The position numbers and the translations under genes are program-made. From assembly GCA_019188255.1 (NCBI GenBank), contig JAETXT010000002.1, positions 2,232,001 to 2,296,000 of the forward strand: DNA of 64,000 bases, in the 5' to 3' direction. Below the pieces are notes generated by a model that made no database searches, was not told the DNA's origin, and was given only the letters and a program-made list of their open reading frames with translations. Positions 1-12,558 of this stretch are shown one piece after another. The number at the start of each line of letters is the position of its first letter. The first letter of the stretch is position 1. The DNA comes from Verticillium longisporum. Lineage: Eukaryota; Ascomycota; Sordariomycetes; Glomerellales; Plectosphaerellaceae.

Positions 1-369
1 ACTTAAAGATAAAGGTCTAGTAATACGAATAGCCTATAAAGCTAGGAAGCTACGCTAGGATAGACTAGTACTTATTATTAGATAGGACGGGGTAGTACTA
101 TTTAACTATTTAGTATTCTTTAAGAGATTTATAGCCTAAATAAACCTTATAGAAATTATATAGATATCCTTAAATACTATTAAGCATCTCCGTAAATACG
201 CTACTAGGAAAGGAAGTAATTCTAAGACTTATACTATATCCGGTTTACTAGAAGTAGAGGGACTATTCCTAGGATTCCGGAAGCAAGCTAGACTAGATAT
301 AATACTTAGATTATATATAGCTATTAGACCTTATCGAATAGACTACGTAATTACTACTAAGGTTAGAGG

Positions 370-3300
370 GAAGATAATTAGATTCCTAATACTACTTAAT
401 TTAATATAGGCTAATTAAGGCTTAGAGGTTAATATAATCTCTCTAGCTATTATTAACTTCTATTAGATTCCTAGGTATAGTCTTTTATTAATAGGGCTCG
501 GAGGACTATATATTACTACTTCGGATAGGAATATAACCCTTATATAAGACTTCGTAATATTTAAAATAATAGTAGATAACCTATAGAGGGATATTTAGGC
601 TATTATTAGGCCTAACTTCTATAGATTATATAAAGTATAACTAATCCTAGGCCTTCTATAGCTATAGGAGGTAAATATATATTTAGATATCCGAAATAGC
701 TAGCTATTAATTAGAGACCTAGCTAGAAAGGAGGAGGCTAGGGCATTATAAGGACCTAGACTCTAACCTTTAATAAAGTAGAAGATCTTACTAGACCTAG
801 AGAATATAATAATACTATATTAGGAACTAGATAATAATATTAATACTAAAGACTTATCTACGGACGACTAGCTTAATAACTTAGACGATATTAAGGATAT
901 AGATATAGAGGCTTATTCTAATTCGGAAAACTAATTCTAACTATATAACCTAGATAAGTTAGAAAACTATATCTAGATAGCGATATAGTTAGCGGATTTA
1001 GTTACTTAGTAGGAGTATACCTAGTATAGTTAAGTTTTTATATTCTATGAATAGCTATATAGAATAGTATATTATATATATAAGCTAAGGGTCTATATTA
1101 TTATCGAGAATAATAATTAGAACTTAATTCTAAGTACCTAGAAGCCTACTCTATAATTATAACCGTAGAAATAGAACTAGATAGAGAGCTCTAGAGGACT
1201 ACCCCTAAGGGCATTAATCTAGACTATTAACCTAACCTATAATTCCTAACTAAGTAGTATATTAAACGCTTATCTATAGATAAGACTATATTTATAGATA
1301 TTATTATATAGTAGATTAAAGACTTAGGATATATACTAGGGCCCCTAGTACTAGAGGATTTATATAAGGATATAATAAGGACTCTATATACCTATTATAG
1401 ACTTACTATAAACTTAATATATAATATTCTATTAATAGATCTATATAAATACTATATATGCTTAAAACCTAATACCTAGCCCTAGAATAGATCTCCGAGG
1501 AAATGCTAGATACTAATAGAGTAATACTAGCTATATAAGCTAATCTAGGACGGTATTAAAGCTAGTATATACGAATCTATACTATTAACGAATAGTACCC
1601 TATCTAATTAGAGAGCTAAGCCTATCCTAGTAATTAAGTCTAGGTAGGAGGCTAACTTATAGGCTAAACGTAGGCTAACGTTTAATTATAGCTATATAAC
1701 CGAAGAGATGCCTAGGACGTTAATTACCTAGCTAAATAAGGTCTATAATAAGCTTATAGATCCTCGAATTAGCTCTTATAGTATATTAGATTTAAAATAC
1801 GCCTACTAGTCTATTAGAGTATATCTAGATTTCCGCTTAATATTTGCCTTTATTATAGATAGATTCCTATAACTATAGCCTATTCGAATACTATAGGGTT
1901 CCTAGATAGCTACTTACTTAATAATAGAAGCAATGAAAATAGCCCTCGGGCCTATCCCTAGACTATATACTAAGCCTTTAATAATAATCCCTTCGGACCC
2001 TAGAGGACTAGCGCCTACGATTAACTACTTTAATAATATATTTATTATTTATATAGATTTCCGAATATAGTAGTCCTTCCTAAAGCATTATCTACTACCT
2101 CGTCTACTCTAGTCTATATTAAAGCTATTATTCTTAAAACTCCGCCTTAGCCTAGACTTAGTTATAGTCTATTAGCTAGAACTATAATATAAATAGTCTA
2201 ATAATAGTTAAACTAGAATATATAAAGAAGCTTAGTAAATAGCCTATACTAAGAGACTAGACCTAGGTCCGATCCTTCTTTAGAGCTTTAGGACTATATT
2301 ATTACTAGATTCGTAACTATATAGAGTTATCTAGGCTACTTTATAGATTAACCGGGAACGTTATATAGTAGTAGAGTAATATAGAATTACTATCTTTTAC
2401 TACTTTAAGGACGATATACGCTTAAGTAATTAAAATATAGGGTTATTATATTAGAGAACTAATTAAAATATATATAGATATATCCGGGTTTAGTACTAGA
2501 TATATAGTTATATAAGTCTAGGGAGGGGTTAATAAGCTACTTCTATATAATATATTCTTATTTACTAAAACGTAGCGAAATTATAGTACTTATAAGCAGG
2601 AACTATACGTAATTATAGAGTTCTATAAGCGCTATTAATACTATTTTTACGCTAAGAAAGTATCGACTATCTATACTAACTATTAACTATTTATATAGTT
2701 CCTATTATTAAGCTATTACGATAGTATCTATACTTAGTAGGTAATAGAGCTTCGGCTATTAAACTTAGAAATCTAATATATCCTAGGAGAGCATAATAAG
2801 GCTATAGATGCTCTTTCCCGGACTATCTTTAGCTTAATTAAGTATAATAACGACTTATCCTAGTTTAGGAGTTAGGATAATAATAGTTTATAAGTCTAGA
2901 AAGATAGGTCGGGAGGCTATTAGGATCTATTATAATAAGCTTCTAAGAAGTATAAGGCTAAGAGGCTAATAGCCTAATAACTAGTATAGGATATAGTATC
3001 TCTAAGCTATTTAATAAGATTATAACTATATACTTTATAGAGAGCTAATCTCGATATATTAATCTAGGATTTTAAATTAAGCCTCTTACTATTAGATATA
3101 TAACGATTAGAGGGTTATATCCTCTCTATATATATATCGAATACTATACTTAAGCTACCTAGACTAAGTAAGTATATAGAATCGTATTAATATAAGGATA
3201 TTATTATATTCCTAATATTAACTATAATAGCTAAGAGCTAGAGTAAGTACTAGAGGAGAACTATTATAGCCTAGGCTATTTAATATAAGATTAAAAATAT

Positions 3301-4460
3301 AAGGCTCCTTTATTATATAGGAAAGAGACTATAGTAATTATATCTAATAGAGAATGAAGTATTAAATATATTAAAAGTAGTATATAATAATATAGGATAC
3401 TAGGGCCCTAATTCTATAAGAAGAAAGCTAGCTATATTAGTATTCTAGCCCTATATAGTATTAGATATTATTAACTATATCGCTAGCTATTAAATATATA
3501 TAAAATATTAACCGAATAAGCCTAAGGCGCCTCCTATAGACGTCTAGGTATACGAACCTTTTTAACTTATAAGTATTGATTACTTAGGACCCTTCCCCGC
3601 TATTATAAGGAATTATCGCTACCTCCTAGTATTAATAGACTATTTTAGCCGTTTTACTTAGGTATTCCTAATAATAGGAACTATAGTAGCGGAGATACTA
3701 AAGATCGTATTAGCCTACATAACCGAGATTAATATATTACTACTAGCCTTCTATCCTAATATAGGCTTAGCCTTTATAGTACTAGAATTTATAGAAGGCC
3801 TAATCCGTAGAGGCGTAAATATAATTCTAGGACTAGCCTAATTATATAAGAGCTTCAGTATAATAGAAGTAATTAATAGGTTAATATAATAAATAATAAA
3901 TAGAATAGGGGCTAGGTATATAGACTAGGATTTAGATTACTAATAGTATATTAAGGCTCTAAACTCTAGATATATAGCCCTAATAGGTTACTCCCCCTAT
4001 AAAATCCTATATAGGATCCTATTAATAGGTAATATAGAGGAATAGTTCCTAACCCTAGCGCGAACCTCGCTCCTAGCTACTATAACTAGACTAAGCTAGC
4101 GACTAGAGGAAAATTCTACTACCTAGGCTAATACTATAGAAGTATAGATAGTACGAATTAAATTCTATTAGGACTATATTTATTATATTTCTAGGGAAAA
4201 GGCTATTACTACTAAGTATCTCTAATAAACTATAAGACTATTTATTATTAATACTCTAATAATATTAATCTAAGAGGGCAAGCTATTAAAGTTAGAAGCC
4301 CGATAGTAGGGGCCTTTCTAGATATCTAAACGATATAATTAGCGAATATATAGAATTAAAAAAATAGATAGTATACTTATAGCTCTAGAGAGATATTAAG
4401 ATTATTTAAAGGAGTTCTATCTAAGATAAGGATACTTAATTATAGAGGATAGATAACTAC
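370..4460 (+). mobile_element. Degenerate Ty3/Gypsy LTR retrotransposon, pol region
   Basis: Reading the + strand through RIP-made stops gives the Gypsy pol order. About 370-740 resembles a retropepsin and its C-terminal flank (EVNIIS near 427, ILGL followed by VN and LDIR near 640-690). About 1690-2200 is reverse transcriptase (FDLKYAYQSIRV near 1790; a later block near 2020-2060 falls where the YxDD motif would be but is not canonical). About 2560-2830 is RNase H (YKQELYAIIEFYKRY near 2600, then GEHNKAIDALSRT near 2785). About 3380-3530 is the integrase zinc-binding region, and 3550-4030 the integrase core (ISIDYLGPFPA, LVLIDYFSRFTWVF). Near 4310-4440 is a basic GPFxISKRYNxRxYRIKK-like tail typical of the integrase C-terminus. 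RT before integrase excludes Ty1/Copia. The element is dead. Whether 1-370 is gag is unknown. Confidence 0.8.
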
Positions 4461-4859
4461 CCTTCGAGAAATTACTAAGAAGACTAAAGTATAGAGTTAA
4501 GATTATAATATAATAATATAAATAATTATATTAGAAGATAGTTACTAGGGCAATAATAGCTACCTTAATTAAAGGGCTAATTTAGGAAGGAGCATTTATA
4601 ATACTATACTTAGGATCTTAGCGATAGGAAATAGGTCTTCTTTCTTCTTCCTCCTTTACCCTTTATTACCTATCTATACTACTACTTACTCTATATATAC
4701 TATCTACCTATCCTATTATATATTATTAATCTTTAATTCTTATATTCTAGGAGCTTTAGCTCTAGTAGAGGTATATCTAGTAATATTTACTATATATACT
4801 ATATCGACTTAAACTACCTACCTTAGTATTAAAGGTCTAAGGTAAGAGTAGGAAATCGG

Positions 4860-7800
4860 GAGGAACCTTTATAGAACTAGTATTAATAGTAGACCCTTAA
4901 GATTATAACTACTATATACCCCTTCCTACTATATTATATATTATAAGCTCCCTTAATATCCTAACCGCTCTACTAGCCTAGGGAGTAGGATAGCTAGAGC
5001 TAGTATCGAGCTTTATAGTATAGAGCATAGCCGACTACCTAGACGCCCCTATTAGTAATATAAATTTAGATATAGACTACTAGAATTATTTAAATAGTAT
5101 CTTAGATAGATACTTATTAATAGGCGATAATAACCTAGAGGCTATAGATATTAACTTTAACGAGGAGGATAACTATAGTAATCTAGAAGATAATACCCTC
5201 TATATAGCTAGCTAGATAACTAGAGATATTTTAATAGATAGCCTACTAGATTATTAGTATATTATTCTTATAGAACTCGTTAAAGTCTATAATAGCTAAG
5301 TCTACCCTAATAAACCTAATTAGCCTAGACGGATAATAGTTAGACTTTACTAAGTATAGGATAGTATAGGCTAGGTAGTTATTATTTAATCTATTAGATA
5401 TTCTAGTATACCTACTTTAGATATTAAGACTTAGAACTAATAATCTACTAGAGATATAATTATTATCTTAATAGATAAATCTTTCTATTATAGATAGGAT
5501 AATAAGTCTAGGAGACTATTCTACTATTAAGGTAAATATAGCTAGATTATACCCTAGAATATACCTAATCTAGGTAATAATTATAAAAGTACTACCTTCT
5601 AAACTAATAAAGCTAACTTTAGATTATAAATAAGGCTCCCTTATTACTAGCTATTAGTACCTAGAAGCCTATCTTTTATTAAAAGGGTTTTAATTAATAA
5701 TATTAATATTTAAACTATATTCTTATTAATATAATAAAACTAATACTTTATCGATAACTCTAATCGAGCTTACTCCTATCTACTACTATAGCTATTTATT
5801 AAAGATAGTAATATTAATAATAGGGTTAGATTACTAAAAACCTACCCCTAGTCCTCCTTTTATAATTAAGCTATAGATATCTAATTATAAAGGATTTACG
5901 ATTTCTATATTCCTTACTTAAAGTAATTAAAGATTCTAATAGAAATAATTAATCTATTAATATTAAGACTTAATAACCTAAAAGTAGAACTTATTCCCTT
6001 TAATCTAATAATCTCTAATATACTCTTATAGGCCCGAATTCACTTAGACCGATAATATAATATCGAGTTACTAGCCTTTAACCCCTCTAGAGGATAGCTA
6101 TATATTAATTACGAGGTTCCTATAGTTTTATTAGCTATCTTCCTAGTTTATTACCTTTATTTCTATAAGATATACGAGATCTATAAGATTATATTATATA
6201 TATATCCTTTTAGGTTTATAGAAACTTAATATATAGAAGATTATTTATATTTTATTAATAGAGCTCTTCTTATAGAGGCTAGCTAGTTTAATTAGGAACG
6301 AATTCTGAATTCTATTAATAGCTTAACTTAATAGAGGACTATTAGATATCTATCCTACCTTCTTTTATATTAATATCCTATATCCCTAATACCTAGGTAC
6401 TAGCTATATTTATAATAGACGAAGAGGAAGTCTAAGATATAGGATTTATACTAGATATATAGACTCTAGGTTTCCTATACTATCTATAGGACTACGATTT
6501 AGTAATATGGGAAACTATATACTTAGAGATTATATACTAAGGCTAGCTTAAGGGAATTTAATTCTATTACTTAGATATAAACGTCTAGCTAGAGGAGTTA
6601 ATAGAAGTATAAAATATAGGTAGATATTACGCTATAGTATTTATAACTCTATATATAAATATACTAAAGCCCCTTTAGCTATATAATTATATTACTAGCC
6701 TATAATCCTCCTCTATAGATCGATTACTTTATAGACCTTTAATTTACGATTTATAAAGACCTTTAATTAGAATCTAATAAATAGGCCGCCTTATAGATAT
6801 AATTAATATATAAATAGATCTATTAGTATACTTTCTAGTATAGATAGCCTTAGCCCGGGTACGTAAAGGCCTATAAGAGGCTTTAGAGTAGGGAGTCCCT
6901 ATTACTCGCTTAGATATCGATTTACGAAATAACGTCCATTTTAAGGGATATTATTATAGGCTAGGTAGGAACGTTAATCGTACTCTAGAAGAAGATATAT
7001 ATTTAGATAGTATTCTATTAATACTAGATCTTCTAAAGGGTATATAATTAAAGCTATTAGAGGCACTAGTTACGCTTATACTTTATTAGGCTAACGATAA
7101 TTATATAAATATATTATTAAGCCTATAGCTAATTATTACCCTAATAGGGCTTAATAATATCCTATCCCCTTCTAGATAAATAATATTAGATACTCTAATA
7201 TAAGCCTAGAAAGATAATTAATAGGAAATCGTAGCTATTAAGGAGATAGTATAGTTTTTATTAGATTATATACTCGAATAGTTAGATAACCTAATAGAGG
7301 AGATATACCTATAACTATTTATATCTATTTTAGTACTATTAGGGCTAGATATACTTAACCGGGGAACCCTATTATAATACTAGATAGTAGGTATACTTAT
7401 TAATCTAAAGCTATAAGGCCTAGAGATAGTAATAATAGGTATCTGTTATTTATTTACTAGTATTAGGAATAATTGCTTATCCGCCTTAGAGCCCCCTATA
7501 ATAATAATACCTCGTTAGCTTATAGAGCTAATAGGGTCTAGTTTAATATAATTAGAAAAGAAGGATAATATATTATAGTAGACCCTTAGTTTAAATAGAT
7601 CCTCATATTAGAGTAATTATTAATAGAGCTTAGCCCTAATTATTAATAGATTAATAAGGATAATTAGGAGGAGTTAGAGCTAGCTCCTAGACTTAATAAT
7701 ACTATACTAATATTAGATAAGGATATATTATAAGCTTCTATAATATCTATTATTTAATAAGATATTAGCGTTAATATATTCGAGGAATAAGATTAAAGTA

Positions 7801-8440
7801 TTAATACTATTTATACCTCTCTATTACTTTTATACCTCTCCTATTCTAATTATTATACTTTCGTAATCGCTATTATATTATTAATAATTTATTTTAATAT
7901 TATATTACTTCTATATATTTCTAATTCTAATTATTATATCCTTATAATTATTATTAAGATACTTATAATTTATTTCTATATTACGATTAATTCTTTATTA
8001 TAATTAACTTTTTATACTATAATTATTATTTATATTTCTTTTATTATTTAAATAGCTATATCTCCTCTATTCTTCTAGTAATTTATTTCTATATTATAAC
8101 TATCTCTATAATATAATTACCGATATAACTATAGCTTTTAATAATTACTATTATCGTTTCTTATTTTAATTTCTAGATTCTATATTTCCTACGATTATAT
8201 TATTATTATTATTAGAATATTATTAATATTCTATTAATAGGATCTCCTTATTTAAGGATAATTAATCTAATATCTTTCTTTTCTCTAAGAACTAAAATAG
8301 AAGACTATATTATTAAGGAACTAAAGCTTTTACTTTCTAGGTAAATAAATAGATATATATAGAATGCTATATATATATATAGGTAGGGTATTAAGGCCGT
8401 AGTCGGCTATACTAGAAGATAGTTACTTAGGAGATTAGGA
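4860..8440 (+). repeat. RIP-mutated DNA with unassigned coding-like stretches
   Basis: This right half of the RIP block follows a purine-rich stretch near 4845-4865 (aggaaatcgggagg) that could be the polypurine tract of the Gypsy element. On the + strand, long runs read as protein-like sequence interrupted mainly by TAA and TAG, for example about 5990-6330 and 6780-7000, which suggests a former coding repeat of more than 2 kb. I recognise no reverse transcriptase, integrase, transposase or helicase motif in it. It could be a gag-type region, a non-autonomous element, or a duplicated host gene caught by RIP. The last 500 bases (about 7900-8400) are low-complexity AT with no coding appearance. 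Confidence 0.55.
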
Positions 8441-8887
8441 CTGCAATTGCACCCTACTTAGGGTATGCAGCTGCCGGGAATCACTATATTAAAGATCCAC
8501 GGGTCAACCCATTTTTATTATATACCACTTAGCCAATACATTAACACTTGAACCCCTATCACTTAAGCATAAATTTGATTGATTCCTGTTTCTAAGAGGA
8601 GGAGTGTGGAGCCACTGATTAGATACTGGCAGGCATCAGCGTCATCATTACAAGGTCCGCCAGGTCGAGACACCAAACGCGTCTTGACTTCACGCATGTC
8701 GTTTTTGTAACCTTCACAACTACTCCTAGCAGCGCTCTGCCCATCCGTCACGGCCGCAATCGGCCCGAGGGCACATATCATAATGCTTCATCAATCTTTC
8801 ATCTGAGAAGAATCTTCTCCCGTCACTCCACGCACCTACGAAGCCCACACCCTGTGAATCCATCCCTCACCAGGGACCGACGCCGTC
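8441..8887 (+). promoter_or_regulatory. Boundary and RAD2 upstream region
   Basis: Normal composition resumes at about 8440 (first CpA-containing sequence: gactgcaattgcacc). This roughly 450-base stretch lies between the RIP block and the RAD2 start and must hold its promoter and 5' leader. It has no open frame I can support and no clear TATA box. The start codon context is gccgtcATGg. Confidence 0.5.
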
Positions 8888-11800
8888 ATGGGTGTGAACG
8901 GCCTCTGGACGGTCCTCCAGCCCTGTGCGCGCCCGACCAATCTTGCCACTCTAAATCGAAAGCGTCTCGCTGTTGACGCCTCCATTTGGATATACCAATT
9001 TCTCAAGGCCGTGCGCGACAAGGAGGGCAACGCTCTGCGCAATTCACATGTTGTAGGCTTCTTCCGCCGCATCTGTAAGCTCCTCTGGTTTGGTATACGG
9101 CCCGTCTTCGTCTTCGACGGTGGAGCTCCCGCCCTCAAGCGACAGACGATTCAAGGGCGCAAACGCCGTCGCGAGGGACGCCGCGATGATGCTGTCCGCA
9201 CGGCGGGCAAGCTGCTCGCCGTGCAGATGCAGCGAATCGCCGAGGAACAGGACGAGAAGCGCAAGAGAGAGTTGGAGCGGGGCGTTGACGAGCGAGCTAG
9301 GCAGGCCGAGATGGCCGAGGAGGAGGCTGTGCCGAATGCGGACCAGCTCGTCTATGTGGGTGAGGTTGGCATGTCGCAGCAGGAGCGACAGCAAACGCGG
9401 ACGTTTCGCAAGCAGGACCAATATCATCTCCCTAAGCTGGATGGGGACATCTCTTCCATGGCAAGGGCAGATGATCCCAGGATCAAGAGTGTTGAGGAGC
9501 TGGAAGAATACGCGAGACAGTTCAACAATGGCGAGGACCTCAATCTTTACGACTTCAGCAAGATCGACTTTAACGGCGAATTCTTCAAGAGCTTGCCGCC
9601 GCCGGATCGATACAACATTCTCAACGCCGCCCGTCTGAGAAGTCGGCTGCGAATGGGTCTGAGCAAGGAACAACTCGAGGAGATGTTCCCCAATCGGATG
9701 GATTTCTCCCGCTTTCAGATTGAGAGGGTCAAGGAGAGGAATAATTTGACACAGTTGCTGATGAAGGAAGTCGGCATGACCGGCCTTGATCTGACTATCA
9801 ATGGAGGCGGTCGTATCGCGGGTGAGAGAGACCGCGAGTACATTCTCGTGAAGAACGATGGAGTCGAAGGCGGCTGGGCGCTTGGTGTCGTCAGCAAAGA
9901 GAAGGACATTGGCGAAGCTCACAAACCAATCGATATTGATGCTCTGGAGTTCAAGTACCAGCAAAAAGACGAAGAACCGGAGATGGAAGAGGAGGAGGAG
10001 TTTGAAGACGTTCCTGTGCAGGGCCTTAATAGACTGCCAAAATTATCTCATGGAACTGAGGGTCAAACCATGGATGAGGAAGATTCTCTCTTCGTTGGTG
10101 GTGACAAGGCACTGAAGCCGTCAACGAAACGTCAGGAGCAACAATTGGAGGATCTTCACCCCGAAGAAGAGGACGACATTAACCAGGCGATCGCTTTGTC
10201 GCTCCGGAGCCAACATGTCGCGAACTCTGACACCCACGAAGTGGAGGACGTTTTCGAGGACGTGGAGTTGGCTGTTCCCCAGTGGGAACAGAAGGCAGTC
10301 CCCCAGAACAAGCTGATCGCCAGCTCGAGCGGCCGCATGGTTGCCCACATCGTCAACAACAGAGCCAGTGCTGCCGTGCCTAAGCGTCGGCAAAGCAACG
10401 CTAGCAGTAGCGACAGCGATAATGATCTACAAGCTGCCCTGGCAGCGTCGCGCAAGAACAGGAAGGCTCAGCCAAAGGCGGTGCCTGGCAACATCAAGAA
10501 CCCTTTTGGCGGGCCCTTACCATTTCCAAAGCTTGATATTGGCTCAATCTTTCCTGGCAGATCACGTCCTAGCAACCCAACAACTTCAGAACGGCCTTCG
10601 AGTCGACGTTCGGGCGGCGCTGAACCCCTGATGGGTGATCTAGACGACATGGCTGGTGGTTTCGAGCCAGAGCCTGATCCAAACGCACCTAAGCCCCTGC
10701 CCCCATGGATGACGGACAACACCGACATTCGTGACACTATGTTGAAGGCCAAAGAAGTTGAGCAAGAAATCAATGCAGAGGACAGAGAGGCCGCAGCGGA
10801 AGAAGATATGATATTCCAGCGCAAGCGCCAAAACGAGACGATCGAGATTGCTTCTTCTGACGATGGGAGCGACGTAGAGGTCCTGGAGGTTGCTCCCGCA
10901 CCCAAAAAATTGGCCTCCCCAGCAGAGGTACCTTCTACACAAAGTTCATTGGCGCAAGAAAGCTCCGAGAAGGCCGAAGTCGCCGAGACTCAAACCGCAG
11001 CTCAAGATAATTTGAGCGTAGCTCCTTTAGCTGACGAAGCCAACGAACCAGTTCCTGCGATCACTCTTGGTAGAGTCGCTAGTTCGAGCAAGTCCTCTGT
11101 TTCGCCTGAACCTGAATTCGAGGACATTGAAATTCCGGAGCAGGAGGATGAACATGAGATTACCATCAGGGAGCTTTCAAACACTCCCGAGCCTGTTGTG
11201 CCAGTCGCAGACAACTCAACGGCTGACAAGGAACCTGAAACAGCAGGTGTTGCCCATCAGGCTGATTTCGAAGAAGCACTTGCGCAGACCGCACAACCTG
11301 CGACTGAGAATGCCGAAGACGATTACAATCCATTTGGAGATAGCGATGTCGATGAATACAGCGACCCTGAGGACGAAGAGCTCTTCGCTAGTCTCGCCCA
11401 AGAGGCAGATGAGCACGCTCGGTTCGCCAGCGAACTCAACCACAAATCAGAGCAAGAAAACCGCGAGGCTTACGAGAGGGAGCTGAAAGCGCTACGGACG
11501 CAGCAGAAGAAAGATCGCCGTGATGCCGACGAAGTGACGCAAGTCATGGTGGGCGAATGCCAGGCCCTGCTCCGGCTCTTCGGCATCCCCTACATCACGG
11601 CGCCAATGGAAGCTGAAGCCCAGTGTGCCGAGCTTGTACGCCTTGGGCTGGTGGACGGTATCGTGACAGACGATTCCGACACATTCCTTTTGGAGGCACG
11701 CGCGTTTACAAGAACATGTTCAACAGCAACAAACTTGTTGAGTGCTACCTATCGTCGGATCTTGACAAGGAACTTTCGCTGTCACGCGAGCAGCTAGTGT

Positions 11801-12558
11801 CAATTGCCCTGCTTCTTGGGTCTGATTATACGGATGGCTTACCAGGCGTGGGCCCTGTCACGGCAGTTGAGATTCTCTCCGAGTTTCCAGAGTCGGAGGG
11901 CGGCCTGGCCGCCTTTTGTGACTGGTGGGCGGACGTACAGGGACAGCGCCGACCAAAGGAAGACGATGCACCGAACGCATTCCGGCGCAAGTTCCGCAAG
12001 AGCCAGGCGACCAAGCTCTTCTTGCCCATGGGATTCCCCAACCCAGCGGTAAGGGAAGCCTACATGAAGCCTGAAGTGGACGACAGCCCCGAAACATTCC
12101 AGTGGGGTGTACCAAACTTGGAAGGTCTGCGGCAGTACCTCATGGCCACAATCGGCTGGAGCGAAGAGCGTACGGACGAGGTGCTGGTGCCTGTCATACG
12201 TGACATGAACCGGAGGGACGTGGAGGGCACTCAGAGCAACATCACACGCTATTTTGAAGGCGGCGTCGGGACTGGCGCCAAAGAGTCGTTCGCGCCACGA
12301 CAAAAACAAAAGGCAAGTAAGCGCATGGCCGAAGCGGTCAACAAACTGAGGAACACTGGCGCAGGTGTCTCGGAATCATCACCAACTACGGATGCCCCGA
12401 CAACATCAAGTGGGAGCAAACGGAAGCGAACGGCTCAGGCAGCGGCACGGACCTCATTGGTAGATGAGGAACAGGAGACAGGCGAGGATGATGACGAGGC
12501 AGAGGCCGCGGTGCCGCGGACGAGGGGTCGCGGCAAGAGGACGAAGGCGGATCGCTGA
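8888..12558 (+). CDS. RAD2: XPG/Rad2-family DNA repair endonuclease (frame broken once)
   Basis: Structure-specific nuclease that makes the 3' incision in nucleotide excision repair, acting in the nucleus with TFIIH. The start MGVNGLW is the family N-terminus, with VDAS and FVFDGG in the XPG-N domain (residues 1-100). A long acidic spacer follows, with a ubiquitin-interacting-like motif (DDINQAIALSLRSQ, about residue 428). The XPG-I domain (about 886-940) has the EAEAQ and DDSDTF acidic catalytic residues; the helix-hairpin-helix region has LLLGSDYTDGLPGVG (about 975). A PCNA-binding PIP-like box, QSNITRYF, lies at 12232-12255, and the tail is basic. There is no intron. The frame shifts inside the catalytic domain at the T run 11688-11691: the left frame reads DDSDTFLLEA and stops at 11797, the right frame reads FGGTRVYKN and onward to 12558. 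One added base restores the family's DTFLFGG and a 1223-aa protein, a normal length. This could be an assembly error or a real null allele. Confidence 0.93.

Larger units (their letters stand above)
1..8440. repeat. RIP-mutated AT-rich repeat block
   Basis: The block consists mostly of TpA-rich DNA in which CpA and its complement TpG are almost gone, while CpC, CpT and some CpG remain. This is the footprint expected of fungal repeat-induced point mutation, which turns CpA into TpA in duplicated DNA. ATG is nearly absent and every frame is cut by TAA or TAG, so no gene can be expressed from here. The left edge is outside the window. The right edge is sharp, near 8440, where ordinary base composition returns. 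The content is at least one LTR retrotransposon (separate entry) plus unassigned degraded sequence. The compositional call is very secure; the element boundaries are not visible, and I could not identify the long terminal repeats. Confidence 0.95.

Noticed and set aside
9044..9964. 306-codon open frame on the minus strand
   Set aside because: It is antisense to the conserved RAD2 coding sequence and reflects codon bias of that gene; no protein family is visible.
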